A stretch of 64,000 nucleotides of DNA from Thermococcus sp. (GTDB lineage: Archaea > Methanobacteriota_B > Thermococci > Thermococcales > Thermococcaceae), in the NCBI RefSeq assembly GCF_015521605.1, contig NZ_WANV01000033.1, forward strand, positions 1-64,000, read 5' to 3'. Shown here piece by piece: positions 35,793 to 44,488 of the stretch. The position numbers were made by a program, and so were the translations under genes. Position 1 is the stretch's first letter. Every line of letters begins with the position of its first letter. A model generated the notes under the pieces. That model saw only the letters and a program-made list of their open reading frames with translations, did no database searches and was not told the DNA's origin.

Positions 35793-36606
35793 CCTCGTTC
35801 CATATTCCGGCCATTATCAGCGCCGCGCCCAGGTAGCCCTTGGCGCTGAGGACTTCCCCTATCGTTATGAACGCCGCTATGTGGCCGAATATCGGTTCGG
35901 CGGAGTATATCAGCGCCGCCTTGTGGGCCTTCGTGTTCCTCTGGTGCTTCACCTGGAGGGTGAACGCTATGACCGTCGCGAACAGCGACGTGTAGAGCAC
36001 CCCGGCCCAGGGCAGCGGGTCCGTGGGGACAGCGAATGGCTCGAAGAGGAGCGCAAATGCCAGCGAGAAGACGAAGTTCCACGTTATCTGCCAGAAGGCT
36101 AAGCTTAGGTAGTCCTTCTCCCCAAAGCGCTGAACGAGGACTATCTGGAAGGCGAAGCTGAGGGCACAGAGTACCGTAAGCAGGTCGCCGTAGTTGAAGT
36201 TCAGGCTCGCCCCTGAGATCAGGTAGAGGCCGGTCAGAGCTACTGCAAGTGAAACGGCATCCCTGAGCTTGAGCCGATCCCGAAGAAGGAAGTACGCTAT
36301 GAAGGGAGTGAATACCACGTAGAGGGACGTTATGAAGGCCGAATTCGAGGCGGTGGTGTACTTCAGCCCGACTATCTGGAAGCCGTGGCCGAAGAAGAGT
36401 GTAACTCCGAGGACGAAACCCTCCCTGAAGGTCTCCCCCCTCAAAACCCTCGACCGGAAGAGGAGGAGCATCAGGAGCGAGGCTATGCCGAAGCGGTAGG
36501 CCAGGAAGAGTATCGGCGGCAGGTAGTCGAGGCTAACCTTCATGGCGGGAAAGGTGAAGCCCCATATCGCGGTTATACCGAGGAGTACAAGCTCGGAGCG
36601 GTTCAT
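35776..36606 (-). CDS. EamA/DMT-family transporter
   Basis: A 276-residue membrane protein with ten predicted helices in two EamA repeats (ITAIWGFTFPAMKVSLDYLPP and the second, LVQRFGEKDYLSLAFWQITW). It is a drug/metabolite-type exporter or importer; the substrate cannot be told. No ribosome site precedes the ATG at 36606, but TTATAA lies 26 bases upstream, so the message is probably leaderless. The frame continuing upstream overlaps the divergent ferredoxin gene and is not coding. Confidence 0.87.
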   Translation of the reverse strand: MNRSELVLLGITAIWGFTFPAMKVSLDYLPPILFLAYRFGIASLLMLLLFRSRVLRGETFREGFVLGVTLFFGHGFQIVGLKYTTASNSAFITSLYVVFTPFIAYFLLRDRLKLRDAVSLAVALTGLYLISGASLNFNYGDLLTVLCALSFAFQIVLVQRFGEKDYLSLAFWQITWNFVFSLAFALLFEPFAVPTDPLPWAGVLYTSLFATVIAFTLQVKHQRNTKAHKAALIYSAEPIFGHIAAFITIGEVLSAKGYLGAALIMAGIWNEVRNRE

Positions 36607-36628
36607 CGCGTTGTGTAGTGCCCCCTCG

Positions 36629-36635
36629 TTTATAA
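36629..36635 (-). promoter_or_regulatory. TATA box of the leaderless EamA gene
   Basis: CTTATAAAC on the minus strand, centred 26 bases before the ATG. Confidence 0.6.
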
Positions 36636-36690
36636 GACCTTCCCTTCGCATAAACATGCATCTGTGCGTTTTTACAGTGGTTTCATAAGG

Positions 36691-36698
36691 GTTATATA
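36691..36698 (+). promoter_or_regulatory. TATA box of the ferredoxin-WOR operon
   Basis: GTTATATA; start site near 36720, ribosome site AGGTG, ATG 36733. Confidence 0.65.
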
Positions 36699-36732
36699 GG
36701 CTGAGTTCCAAGTAGGATAATAGGTGTTTCCC

Positions 36733-37260
36733 ATGGGTGAAGAAGTGGTGGAGAAGGTATGGATCCTGATAACCCCGGACAAGTGCAGCGGCTGCAGGCT
36801 GTGCGAGGTGGCCTGTTCGCTGGAGCACGAGGGAATAATATGGCCGGAGGCATCGCGTATAAGGATATACGAACTCCTGCCAGGCGTCAACGTTCCCCAC
36901 ACCTGCGTCCAGTGCCCGGATTATCCGTGTGTGAACGCGTGCAACTTCGATGCGCTGAGCGTCGACGAGAAAACGGGTGCCGTGCTGGTGAACGAAGAGA
37001 AGTGCACCGAGTGCGGGGCGTGCGTCCTTGCCTGTCCCGGCAACGTCCCAAGGATTCCGGTGGGCAAGGGCAGTGTGGTGATCTGCGACCTCTGCGGGGG
37101 GCAGCCCAAGTGCGTTGAGGTCTGCCACGAGGCCGGCCACGATGCACTGACGCTGGTGAAGGGCCAGTACCGCTCGGTGTACAGGACATTCGCGAAGGAC
37201 CCGGTCGAGAAGAGCGCCGAGCTGGCGAGGAAAATGTACGGAGAGGAGTTTCTGGGGTGA
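36733..37260 (+). CDS. Ferredoxin-like 4x[4Fe-4S] partner of WOR5
   Basis: A 175-residue poly-ferredoxin with four cysteine groups: CSGCRLCEVAC, CVQCPDYPCVNAC, CTECGACVLACP and CDLCGGQPKCVEVC, enough for four cubane clusters. It resembles the PF1479-type protein that accompanies the tungsten oxidoreductase WOR5 in Pyrococcus and relays electrons from it. ATG 36733 with AGGTG is preferred to a GTG at 36724. Its stop overlaps the region of the WOR start codons, so translation is coupled. Confidence 0.88.
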   Translation: MGEEVVEKVWILITPDKCSGCRLCEVACSLEHEGIIWPEASRIRIYELLPGVNVPHTCVQCPDYPCVNACNFDALSVDEKTGAVLVNEEKCTECGACVLACPGNVPRIPVGKGSVVICDLCGGQPKCVEVCHEAGHDALTLVKGQYRSVYRTFAKDPVEKSAELARKMYGEEFLG

Positions 37261-37265
37261 TGGAG

Positions 37266-39137
37266 ATGAAGGGCTACGCTGGAAAGCTCCTGGACGTTAA
37301 TCTGAGCACGGGAAACGTGAAAACTGTCGAGCTGGATGAGGACATGCTCCGCTTCTACGGCGGCAGGGGGCTCGGCACTTACATCCTCTGGAAGGAGCTC
37401 GGCGAGAGGTGGGAAAAGGTAGACCCGCTCGGCGAGGAGAACCTCCTCCTGATCCTCACCGGCCCGCTGACGGGCTACTACCCGGGAATAAAGACCGCTG
37501 TACTGGCCAAGTCCCCGGAGAGCAACGGTGTGGTGGGAAGCGTCCTCAGCAGCGAGGTGGGAATAGAGCTTAAGGCGAGCGGCTACGACGGGATAATAAT
37601 CCGCGGAAAGGCCAGGGAGCCGGTTTACCTCTTCATCAACGACGACGATGTGGAGGTGAGGGACGCCTCAAAGTACTGGGGAATGGGAGGCCTTGAGCTC
37701 CACAAGACCCTGCTGAAGGAAGTCCACGACGAGCTGAGGAAGAAGGCCAAGCTGAGGGGCGTCCCGAAGGAGCCCGCCATGATGTACATCGGCAGGGGCG
37801 GAGAGGAGAAGGTGAGGTTCGCCGCAATAATGAGCAAGCTGATGCACGCAGCAGGTTACGGCGGCTTTGGGGCAGTTATGGGGAGCAAGAATCTCAAGGC
37901 GGTCATCGTTAAGGGGAATAAAGCTCTGCCGGGGGTTCACGACAAAGAAAAGTTCAAGTCCCTCCTCAGGGAGTTCCAGAGGGAGCTTTTGACCCTTACC
38001 ACCTTCCGCCAGTGGGGGACCGGGGCAGGTGGCTACAGCGTCGGCAAGGACCGCTCAAGCCAGCCGGTCAGGAACTGGCAGGAGGAGTACCACGACGACG
38101 AGAGGATAAGCGTGGTGAACTTCGAGCTCAAGGCCTGGGTCAAGAAGTACTGGGCCGACTACGGCTGTCCCGTCAACTGCATGAAGATATCCTACCTCCG
38201 CTATGGCGAGTACAAGGGCTCGATAACCGACGCCCCTGACTACGAGCTGATGGCCTACATGGGGACCAACCTTGGCGTTTTCGAGCCGGAGAAGGTCGTC
38301 TACCTGTCCTACCTCGTTGACGAACTCGGCCTCGACGGGATAAACGCGGGCAACGTCCTCGGTTTTGCGGCGGAGCTCTACCAGCGCGGAATCCTTACTG
38401 AGGAAGACATCGGCTTCAAGCTCGAATGGGGCGATGAGAAGGCCTTCGCAAGGCTCCTTGAGCTGATAGTTAACAGAGAAGGCATCGGAGAGATCCTGGC
38501 CGAGGGGACTTACCGGGCCGCGAAGAGGATCTCGGAGATGAAGGGCGTCGATGCCATGAGATATGCAGTCCACGTCAAGGGGATTGGAGTGGGCGCCCAC
38601 GGGATAAGGAGCGACCTCGACTACACGAGGGACATAAGCTACGCGGTTTCAGTCCAGGGAGGCGACCACACGGCAACCGCCGGTCTGCCGGCGAGGAGCT
38701 ACGAGGGCGAGCTGGTGAATGCCTTCTACGACTCGGCCGTTATATGTATGTTCACGACGAGACCGGGCTTTGAGCGGATTATCGAGTTCGGAAACGCGGT
38801 TACGGGCTTTGAGCTGACGCCGGAGAAGTGGTTCAACGAGACCGGCCTGAGAATAATCCACCTCCAGAGGATCCTGCTCCTCCTCGGGGGGCCCGACGTC
38901 CACTGGGACCCGAGGAAGGACGACGACAACCCGGAGAGGTTCTACGAGCCCCTTCCGACCGGGCCGGTCAAGGGTAAAGCTCCAACCAGGGAGGAGATAA
39001 GCGAGAAGGTCCGCCAGTACTACGAGCAGGTCGGCTACGACGAGCATGGAATCCCAAGGGAGGAAGTCCTTGAGGAGCTCGGCCTGAGCGAAGCGAAGCG
39101 CGAGGTGAAGCGCATAAGGGAGCGCCTTGGCCTCTGA
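37266..39137 (+). CDS. Tungsten-containing aldehyde ferredoxin oxidoreductase, WOR5-like
   Basis: A 623-residue AOR-family enzyme oxidising aldehydes with a tungsten bis-pterin cofactor and one [4Fe-4S] cluster. The N-terminal AOR domain begins MKGYAGKLLDVNLSTG, with the pterin contact GRGLGTYI. The cluster cysteines are in YGCPVNCMK and a third near the end (AVICMFTT region). The pterin/tungsten motif is DAPDYELMAYMGTNLGV. Adjacency to the four-cluster ferredoxin and to a MoaD-like protein supports a WOR5-type assignment rather than AOR, FOR or GAPOR. GTG 37257 and ATG 37260 are alternative starts. Confidence 0.88.
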   Translation: MKGYAGKLLDVNLSTGNVKTVELDEDMLRFYGGRGLGTYILWKELGERWEKVDPLGEENLLLILTGPLTGYYPGIKTAVLAKSPESNGVVGSVLSSEVGIELKASGYDGIIIRGKAREPVYLFINDDDVEVRDASKYWGMGGLELHKTLLKEVHDELRKKAKLRGVPKEPAMMYIGRGGEEKVRFAAIMSKLMHAAGYGGFGAVMGSKNLKAVIVKGNKALPGVHDKEKFKSLLREFQRELLTLTTFRQWGTGAGGYSVGKDRSSQPVRNWQEEYHDDERISVVNFELKAWVKKYWADYGCPVNCMKISYLRYGEYKGSITDAPDYELMAYMGTNLGVFEPEKVVYLSYLVDELGLDGINAGNVLGFAAELYQRGILTEEDIGFKLEWGDEKAFARLLELIVNREGIGEILAEGTYRAAKRISEMKGVDAMRYAVHVKGIGVGAHGIRSDLDYTRDISYAVSVQGGDHTATAGLPARSYEGELVNAFYDSAVICMFTTRPGFERIIEFGNAVTGFELTPEKWFNETGLRIIHLQRILLLLGGPDVHWDPRKDDDNPERFYEPLPTGPVKGKAPTREEISEKVRQYYEQVGYDEHGIPREEVLEELGLSEAKREVKRIRERLGL

Positions 39138-39157
39138 TTTTCCTCTTGGTGGTTCTC

Positions 39158-39439
39158 ATGAAAGTGACCCTGATACTCTACGGGGAGCACGCCCTAAAAC
39201 ACGGCCCTCGAAAGGAGCTTGAGGTGGAGGAAGGCAAGAGAGTGGGCGAGCTGCTCAGGGAGCTGGGAATAGGGACGGACGAGCACCACATCCTGGTGAA
39301 CGAGAAAAGGGTGGAAGAAAGCCATCCCCTCAGGGAGGGCGACAGGATCAAGGTGCTCCCGGTGGTCTACGGCGGGTCACTCGCCGGGCCCGTGGACGCA
39401 CTCCATGTTCATGGCCAGAAGCATCTCGACGTAGCCTGA
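39158..39439 (+). CDS. MoaD/ThiS-like sulfur carrier with C-terminal extension
   Basis: A 93-residue beta-grasp protein (MKVTLILYGEHALKHG ... ILVNEKRVEESHPLREGDRIKVLPVVYGG). In this family the chain normally ends at the Gly-Gly that is thiocarboxylated. Here GG (residues 72-73) is followed by 20 more residues. Codon 74 is TCA, one substitution from TGA. The protein probably supplies sulfur for the pterin cofactor of the WOR enzyme 20 bases upstream, but it would need processing to work. ATG 39158 follows GGTGG. The extension overlaps the convergent gene by 63 bases. Confidence 0.8.
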   Translation: MKVTLILYGEHALKHGPRKELEVEEGKRVGELLRELGIGTDEHHILVNEKRVEESHPLREGDRIKVLPVVYGGSLAGPVDALHVHGQKHLDVA

Positions 39440-39685
39440 TTCCAGGTTCTCCTTTATTTTATCCGCCAGTGCCTGGAACTCCTCAAGGGTGAGCGGCCTT
39501 TTGCTCTTCAGCCACTTGATCTTCCCGTCGTTCTTGTCAAGAATGACGATCTCCCCCTCGGTGATGAGCGGGACGTAGTTCATCTTTATGCCGTAGAGCT
39601 CCTCGGCAAAGGCCAGCTTTGCCCTCATGAGTTCGAGGTAGTTGGCCAGGTCCTCGCCGAGAATCAACCTGAATTCGCGCTCCAT
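39377..39685 (-). CDS. Conserved small protein, unknown
   Basis: A 102-residue soluble protein (MEREFRLILGEDLANYLELMRAKLAFAEELYG ... LAMNMECVHGPGE). I do not recognise a domain. The start at 39685 follows GGTGGAAAG. Its stop codon is the reverse complement of codon 74 of the overlapping MoaD-like gene. The promoter (ATTAATAAA, 39713-39722) is enclosed by an inverted repeat CACAGG/CCTGTG, and a TTACACA..AATGCC motif lies just upstream, so it is probably regulated. Confidence 0.7.
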   Translation of the reverse strand: MEREFRLILGEDLANYLELMRAKLAFAEELYGIKMNYVPLITEGEIVILDKNDGKIKWLKSKRPLTLEEFQALADKIKENLESGYVEMLLAMNMECVHGPGE

Positions 39686-39708
39686 CTTTCCACCGCTGGA
39701 ATTTCAAT

Positions 39709-39745
39709 GCACAGGTTTATTAATCTATCGGGCATTCCTGTGTAA
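39709..39745 (-). promoter_or_regulatory. Inverted repeat and TTACACA motif around the promoter of the 39377-39685 gene
   Basis: On the minus strand CACAGG and CCTGTG enclose an ATTAATAAA TATA box, and TTACACA-GG-AATGCC (39745-39731) lies directly upstream. The second element matches the one upstream of the OPT gene (11084-11098) at 13 of 15 positions. Confidence 0.45.
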
Positions 39746-39792
39746 AGATGCCCTCTTTTTTCAGGCCGAAAGTGAAATAAGGGCAAAAGATA

Positions 39793-39809
39793 TATCACTC
39801 CCGGTGAGA
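39793..39809 (+). promoter_or_regulatory. TGM-like operator of the GH57 gene
   Basis: TATCAC-N5-GTGAGA, 11 of 12 bases matching the TGM consensus. It overlaps a GATATAT TATA candidate (39789-39795) and ends 2 bases before the first ATG, a repressing arrangement like that at malE. Confidence 0.7.
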
Positions 39810-39811
39810 CA

Positions 39812-41551
39812 ATGGAGATGAAGTACGCCCACCACTTCCACGCCTACCAGCCCGGCGACATAGTCTACGTTAAAGACGGTGACGGTTCAAGGCCAATTGA
39901 GTACGATGAGAGGAAGAGCCCGGTCGCGGTCAAAATTCGCGGCGAAGAGGTGAGAGGCGAGAACTGGACGAGGGCTATGCTCTACTCCTACGAGCACATA
40001 GCCGACACCCTCTCGCGCATGAAGGGGGTGAGCGTGGACATAGAGCCCTTCACATTCCTAATGCTTCTCCACTACCGCAGGAAGGCCTTTGAGGACGCCG
40101 TTGGGCTCCTCCGTAGGTTTGATGCGGTTCCCACAACGCCGTTCCACCCGATCGTCCCTCACCTCGATGAATTCGAGCAGAGGATCCTCGCGCGGGTCTC
40201 CTTTGACTTCTATGCACCTCTGGTCGAGAAGAGGCAGGTAATCGGCTACTGGCTCCCCGAGGCCGTGATAACAAGGGAGGGTGCCTCGGTGGTCGAGTCT
40301 TCAACTGACAGAAGGCTGGTCTTCCTCCTCGACGAGAGGCAGCTCCTCTACGACCTCCCCCAGGCGAAGCACTCCTGCAACCGCTACGGAAACTCCTTCG
40401 TCTTCGGGAGGGAGTGGCGCATAAGCGACGCCTTCGCCTTCAACACCCTCGACGTTCCCGGTCTGGTCTCCGCTACCCTCTCCTACCGCGACGACCACAA
40501 GGAGAGCCTCGGCGTCCCCTACCTGGTCTTCACAGCGAGTGACCTGGAAAGCCTCCTCGGAAACCCGCAGCAGCTCGACCGCTTCACCGCCTGGATGGAG
40601 GGGCTTGAGCGTAACGGCGTCGAGAGGGTCTCAGCGATGGAGTTCGTGAGGAGAAAGCTCTCCGGTGAGTTCAAACGCCTCGACGGCGAGTGCTCCTTTG
40701 AGATGCGCGTCAAGGACCACTCCTCCTGGAGCGACTACTTCGATTTGAGCCCCGACGGCAAGACGAGCGATTCAAGGTGGCTCGGCTACAGGAGGGCCGA
40801 CGGGAAGGTCTTCGCGAGGGAGGTGAAGGGGAGAAAGATCTCCCAGCTCTGGAAGGTCGCCTTCACGCGCCTGTTTGAGGAGCTGAACAAGGCGGTTAGG
40901 CTTGGAGTCATCAAGGGCCTCGAAGGCCTCGGGGTTGAGCCTTCAAAGGCCGAAGAGTTCCTCGTCCGCTACGCGCGTATCTTCTTCAGGGACTACTACG
41001 AGTACTTCGGCATGGAGACCTCGTCCGACTATGTCATTGAGCCGGTGAACGGCGAGAGGGAAGCTTTGAAGCTCGGAAGGGTCTACTACCTCATGCTCCT
41101 CGCCAACCACTCCTGCCCCCGCTTCTGGGAGAACCTCGACACGAGGGTCGCCTTCGGCAACGTCTCGGTCATGGCGAAGGCCCTCATTGAGCTGATGAAG
41201 CACTTCGACGGCAGTGAGCTTCAGAGCCTCTTCATTGGAGCCTACCTGAGGCTCCTCAACTTCGAGAGCCTCTACAACCTCTGGAATCTCGGCGCGATGC
41301 CCTCCCTGGGGGGCTGGGAGACGGGTGAGAAAGCGTGGCTGGATGCGTTAAAGCCAGAAGTCCCGACCAGCGGCTACAACGTCGTGACGAGGGCTGCACT
41401 CTACGTTGGAAGGCTCGACCTGCGTGGCGAGCTCCGCTCCCTTATCGAGCCCTACAACCTTGAGTGGGCCGTCGCCGACACGGGCCACATCCCGGGCGAG
41501 GTTCACGGGGAGTGGGAGAACCGCGAGTGGTGCGAGCATAGGGGACATTAG
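39812..41551 (+). CDS. GH57-like glycoside hydrolase
   Basis: A 579-residue protein related to GH57. Motif 1 is HHFHAYQPGD near the N-terminus and the catalytic-Glu motif is GYWLPEAVIT (about residues 150-159). There is no signal peptide, so it should be cytosolic. It differs from the amylopullulanase and typical branching enzymes in length; the specificity is unknown but probably an alpha-glucan or related oligosaccharide. Starts: ATG 39812 (GGTGAG ribosome site) or ATG 39818, which would suit a leaderless transcript from the GATATAT box. A TGM-like operator suggests control by the TrmBL1/Tgr regulator 14 kb away. Confidence 0.8.
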   Translation: MEMKYAHHFHAYQPGDIVYVKDGDGSRPIEYDERKSPVAVKIRGEEVRGENWTRAMLYSYEHIADTLSRMKGVSVDIEPFTFLMLLHYRRKAFEDAVGLLRRFDAVPTTPFHPIVPHLDEFEQRILARVSFDFYAPLVEKRQVIGYWLPEAVITREGASVVESSTDRRLVFLLDERQLLYDLPQAKHSCNRYGNSFVFGREWRISDAFAFNTLDVPGLVSATLSYRDDHKESLGVPYLVFTASDLESLLGNPQQLDRFTAWMEGLERNGVERVSAMEFVRRKLSGEFKRLDGECSFEMRVKDHSSWSDYFDLSPDGKTSDSRWLGYRRADGKVFAREVKGRKISQLWKVAFTRLFEELNKAVRLGVIKGLEGLGVEPSKAEEFLVRYARIFFRDYYEYFGMETSSDYVIEPVNGEREALKLGRVYYLMLLANHSCPRFWENLDTRVAFGNVSVMAKALIELMKHFDGSELQSLFIGAYLRLLNFESLYNLWNLGAMPSLGGWETGEKAWLDALKPEVPTSGYNVVTRAALYVGRLDLRGELRSLIEPYNLEWAVADTGHIPGEVHGEWENREWCEHRGH

Positions 41552-41567
41552 GGAAACAATTTTGGAC

Positions 41568-41572
41568 TTTTT
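41568..41572 (+). terminator. T-run behind the GH57 gene
   Basis: Five T about 17 bases after the stop on the plus strand. Confidence 0.35.
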
Positions 41573-41648
41573 ATCCAACTTTTCTGCCCGGCACATAACT
41601 TTTTAAACTATTCTTGCCCTATAAACAAATCCAGGCGGTACTTTCCAG

Positions 41649-41885
41649 GTGCGGGTGGTGGTGTCCTTGAAGAGGCCGGAGTTCGAGGGGGAGGGTGAGT
41701 GCCTGCTTGAGCTCATCTTTGGGATTCTCGATGGTGCGATGTACCTAAGGATAAGGCGCGTTCTGGATGAGATTGAAAGGTGGATTGGCAGGAGCAGAAT
41801 GCTCCTCCTACTCCTTCAGGTTCCACTTCTCTCTGCTCAGGAAGAGGTAAGCCTCGTTCTCCAGCTCTTTCGGAACGTAATCTAG
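41649..41885 (+). CDS. Possible small protein, 3' part antisense to cca
   Basis: An open frame of 78 codons. The first ~45 residues (VSLKRPEFEGEGECLLELIFGILDGAMYLRIRRVLDEIERWIGR) look protein-like with normal codon use, while the rest is the antisense of cca and looks low-complexity. CTATAAAC lies 26 bases before GTG 41649 (leaderless start); GTG 41661 has GGGTGG before it. It may be a real short gene whose stop was lost, or non-coding. Confidence 0.4.
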   Translation: MRVVVSLKRPEFEGEGECLLELIFGILDGAMYLRIRRVLDEIERWIGRSRMLLLLLQVPLLSAQEEVSLVLQLFRNVI

Positions 41886-43175
41886 CAGAATCTCCGCGTT
41901 TCTGATGTTCTCCCTCACGTTCTTCCCCATGGCAATCCGGTTCTTCTCGATGAGTTCAACGATGACTCCGGAGACGTCTTCCTTCACGGCCTTTTCCGCG
42001 AAGAGTCTCTTTCCGATGATCCACACCCGCTCGTTCTTTCTGTAAAAGTCCCAGCCCCTCTCCGTGAAGAACTCGGGCCCGGGCTTTATCTTCACCCTTT
42101 CCCGCTCCCTTCTGTCCACTTCCAGCATTATGAAGGCCCTCTCACCTTTACGTCCAACGTCCCAGCCGAGGACGCTGAAGCCCTCTCTGGAGAGGGCCTT
42201 CTCAAAGCCCCGCGCGCTCCTCTCCAGCTGGGGGATAAGGACGTCCTCGACGAGGTTCGGGGCATTGAAGGCCAGAGTTACGAGGTGAGTTCCCTTCCTT
42301 CTGAGTTCCTCAAGGTAGTTCCCGCTTCTCTTCTCTTTCCCGAAGAAGAACTCCCCGGAGGGCCTCTCCAGAAACTGGTGTGCCCTGAAGTAGAAAACCC
42401 CATAGCGCTCCCAACTCAGGTTCGCCGCGACGTTCCTCCTCGGGTCGACGGGGTCGATGACTATGAGCGGTCTGTCGGCATCGGCCTCGCGCCTGATGGT
42501 TCGCATAGCGGTCTCATACTCGCGCTTGAGCCAGTTCCCGGGGTCGATTATCTTCTGCCTCAGCATGAAGTCGGTGTTTTTGAGGACTTCGAGGAACGAG
42601 CCGTATTTGATGACCAGAATCTCGGCCAGATAGCCCGAAAAGCCCCTGACGTAGATCTCGCTTCCGTAGGCGTTTATACCCTTCAAAAAGCGCTTGAGGA
42701 GCCTGACTTCCTCGTTTCTCCCGTTGAGGTTCTCAAGGACCCAGCGGTTGTGGAGTATCGAGCGGTCAACGGCGGTTCTGACGTCCCCCCAGCTCTTAAC
42801 GTCGTAGCAGGGCACGAGGTCAACCTTCACGCCCTTATAGCGCGCCCTCACGTAGGGGTGTTCCGCATAGGCGAGCTCGTAGGAATCGAGCCTCTCGGCT
42901 ATGGCCTTTCCGAGCTCCAGTCCCTTCTTCCGGAGCTCCTCAAGCGGGGTCTCAAGGGGGAAGGCAAGGAAAAGGTCGATGTCGTGGTCTCCGGCCAAAT
43001 AGGTGTCCTTCGCGAGGGAACCCACGAAGTAGGGTTTAACGTCGAGGCCGAGCTCCCCTATGGTCTCCACTGCCAGCTTTTCAAGCTCTTTCATCAGGCC
43101 CTCGACGAAGGCCCTCTCATCCTCCGTGGGCCTTATCCTGGGCAGGACTTCTTCGATGACAGCCTCGACGTCCAT
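41808..43175 (-). CDS. cca: CCA tRNA nucleotidyltransferase (archaeal class I)
   Basis: A 455-residue enzyme that adds or repairs the CCA end of tRNA. The nucleotidyltransferase signature is GSLAKDTYLAGDHDIDLFLAF (GS plus the DxD metal ligands, near residues 52-72), with the third acidic residue in GVKVDLVPCYD. The tail domains include the RRNVAANLS segment typical of archaeal CCA enzymes. The length agrees with the family. It lies downstream of thpR and an exported-protein gene on the same strand, with a 61-base gap holding its own ribosome site (GGTGAC). Confidence 0.95.
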   Translation of the reverse strand: MDVEAVIEEVLPRIRPTEDERAFVEGLMKELEKLAVETIGELGLDVKPYFVGSLAKDTYLAGDHDIDLFLAFPLETPLEELRKKGLELGKAIAERLDSYELAYAEHPYVRARYKGVKVDLVPCYDVKSWGDVRTAVDRSILHNRWVLENLNGRNEEVRLLKRFLKGINAYGSEIYVRGFSGYLAEILVIKYGSFLEVLKNTDFMLRQKIIDPGNWLKREYETAMRTIRREADADRPLIVIDPVDPRRNVAANLSWERYGVFYFRAHQFLERPSGEFFFGKEKRSGNYLEELRRKGTHLVTLAFNAPNLVEDVLIPQLERSARGFEKALSREGFSVLGWDVGRKGERAFIMLEVDRRERERVKIKPGPEFFTERGWDFYRKNERVWIIGKRLFAEKAVKEDVSGVIVELIEKNRIAMGKNVRENIRNAEILLDYVPKELENEAYLFLSREKWNLKE

Positions 43176-43236
43176 GTCGTCACCTGTTAGTATTTGGCCA
43201 TTGTGTGGTTGATATACTTTTTGTTCCGGCCTTTGC

Positions 43237-44472
43237 TCATCGTTTCGTCTTTCTGAATACCATCAGAGCAATCCCGACAAGTGCGAGGGCGGTAAGGGCA
43301 ATACCATAGTAGTTCTTCCCCTTCGGTTCCGTCTCTTGAGGGTTGTCGAGTTTTTCATCTTCCTTTTTTGGCTCGCTCCTTTCCCCCAGTTTTACCACGC
43401 TCAGATGAAGGTCAGGTGCCTTGAACTCCGCTGGAACGGCCCTTACATCAACAGGCTCGTCTCTAAAATGAATTTTCAGAGCGTAGCACTTTTCCGTTTC
43501 TCCATTTTGTCTGAGTGGGACAGTGAGTATCGTTCCCTTGGAGAGCAAGACCAGGGAGTCGTTCATTATTCCCGCGACCTTCCCAGAAACGTTGGGGTAC
43601 TCGAGAGGTTCCCCCTCAGAGTTTATGATGAAAGTTCCAGTAGTTGTGTCGAAGGCGCAAACCTCCCCGTTACAGAAGGCGCCCTGTATTCTCATTGTCC
43701 AGAATGCGTCCCAGTTTTCTCCTTTTGGACACATGTAGGAGTTAAACCACTCGATTTTTCCGTCTGGAGAAACTTTCAGGGCAAAGTAGTCCGCTATCCA
43801 CGGTGCATCACTTCCACCGCCGTAGACCCCAGCAACGAGAGCATAGTTCCCCATGGAATGGGCAGTATCGGGAGAGTCATGGTAGCTTGTGTTGATGACT
43901 TTGGCCCAGAGGAGACTTCCGTTCAGCGAGAGAGTCCCGAGGAAGAGATGGGACTTCGGATCGTCTGGAAGACTGATGGTTCCAACGACCAGAATGGCCT
44001 CTCTAAGGGGAGCGACAAAGCGTACCTCAACCCTGGGGGTTCGCTCATTGGTTCCGTTCGGGAGGATTTTGGTGGCCCAGAGGATTCTCCCGTTCCGGCT
44101 TATACGCCCCACAACGTTGTCCGTCAAGAGTGCAATATCTCCATTGGGCAGGGGCTCTGCGTCCTCAACGCTCAGGTTCTTTGCCCAGAGCAGGGTTCCG
44201 TTACCGTCGAGCTTAGCCAGAAGGCCTCCAAGGAGGAGAACTCCATCATTGGAGGGAATCAGGCGTTCGATATAGGCATTCCTTTGGAGCTCAAGGGCCC
44301 AAAGAGGTTCCAGGCTTTTGGTAAGCTTAACAAGGGTGTTGTTTTCGGTTATGGCGTATATCCCGTCTGAGACGGCAACATCTTTGAAGGCCCAGTCCTG
44401 GCCCAGTGCAATGTTTGAAGGGGGGAGAAGCAAAGCCACAACGAGAAGAAATGAGAAAACCTGCCGCTCCAT
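43237..44472 (-). CDS. Exported repeat protein (beta-propeller-like) with C-terminal anchor
   Basis: A 411-residue protein with a signal peptide (VFSFLLVVALLLPPSNIALGQ), about seven repeats of the type 'GxLLWAKxL' (PLWALEL, TLLWAKNL, RILWATKI, SLLWAKVI, KIEWFNSY) as in PQQ-like propellers, a charged linker (KKEDEKLDNPQETEPKG) and a C-terminal membrane segment with a Lys/Arg tail (YYGIALTALALVGIALMVF then RKTKR). It should face outward on the cell membrane. ATG 44472 follows GGGGGC; the longer frame would overlap thpR. No enzyme motif is visible. Confidence 0.78.
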   Translation of the reverse strand: MERQVFSFLLVVALLLPPSNIALGQDWAFKDVAVSDGIYAITENNTLVKLTKSLEPLWALELQRNAYIERLIPSNDGVLLLGGLLAKLDGNGTLLWAKNLSVEDAEPLPNGDIALLTDNVVGRISRNGRILWATKILPNGTNERTPRVEVRFVAPLREAILVVGTISLPDDPKSHLFLGTLSLNGSLLWAKVINTSYHDSPDTAHSMGNYALVAGVYGGGSDAPWIADYFALKVSPDGKIEWFNSYMCPKGENWDAFWTMRIQGAFCNGEVCAFDTTTGTFIINSEGEPLEYPNVSGKVAGIMNDSLVLLSKGTILTVPLRQNGETEKCYALKIHFRDEPVDVRAVPAEFKAPDLHLSVVKLGERSEPKKEDEKLDNPQETEPKGKNYYGIALTALALVGIALMVFRKTKR

Positions 44473-44488
44473 TCTATGCCCCCAGACC

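Noticed and set aside
36607-37140. Upstream extension of the EamA frame
   Set aside because: It covers the ferredoxin gene on the other strand; the EamA fold begins at 36606 with its own TATA box.
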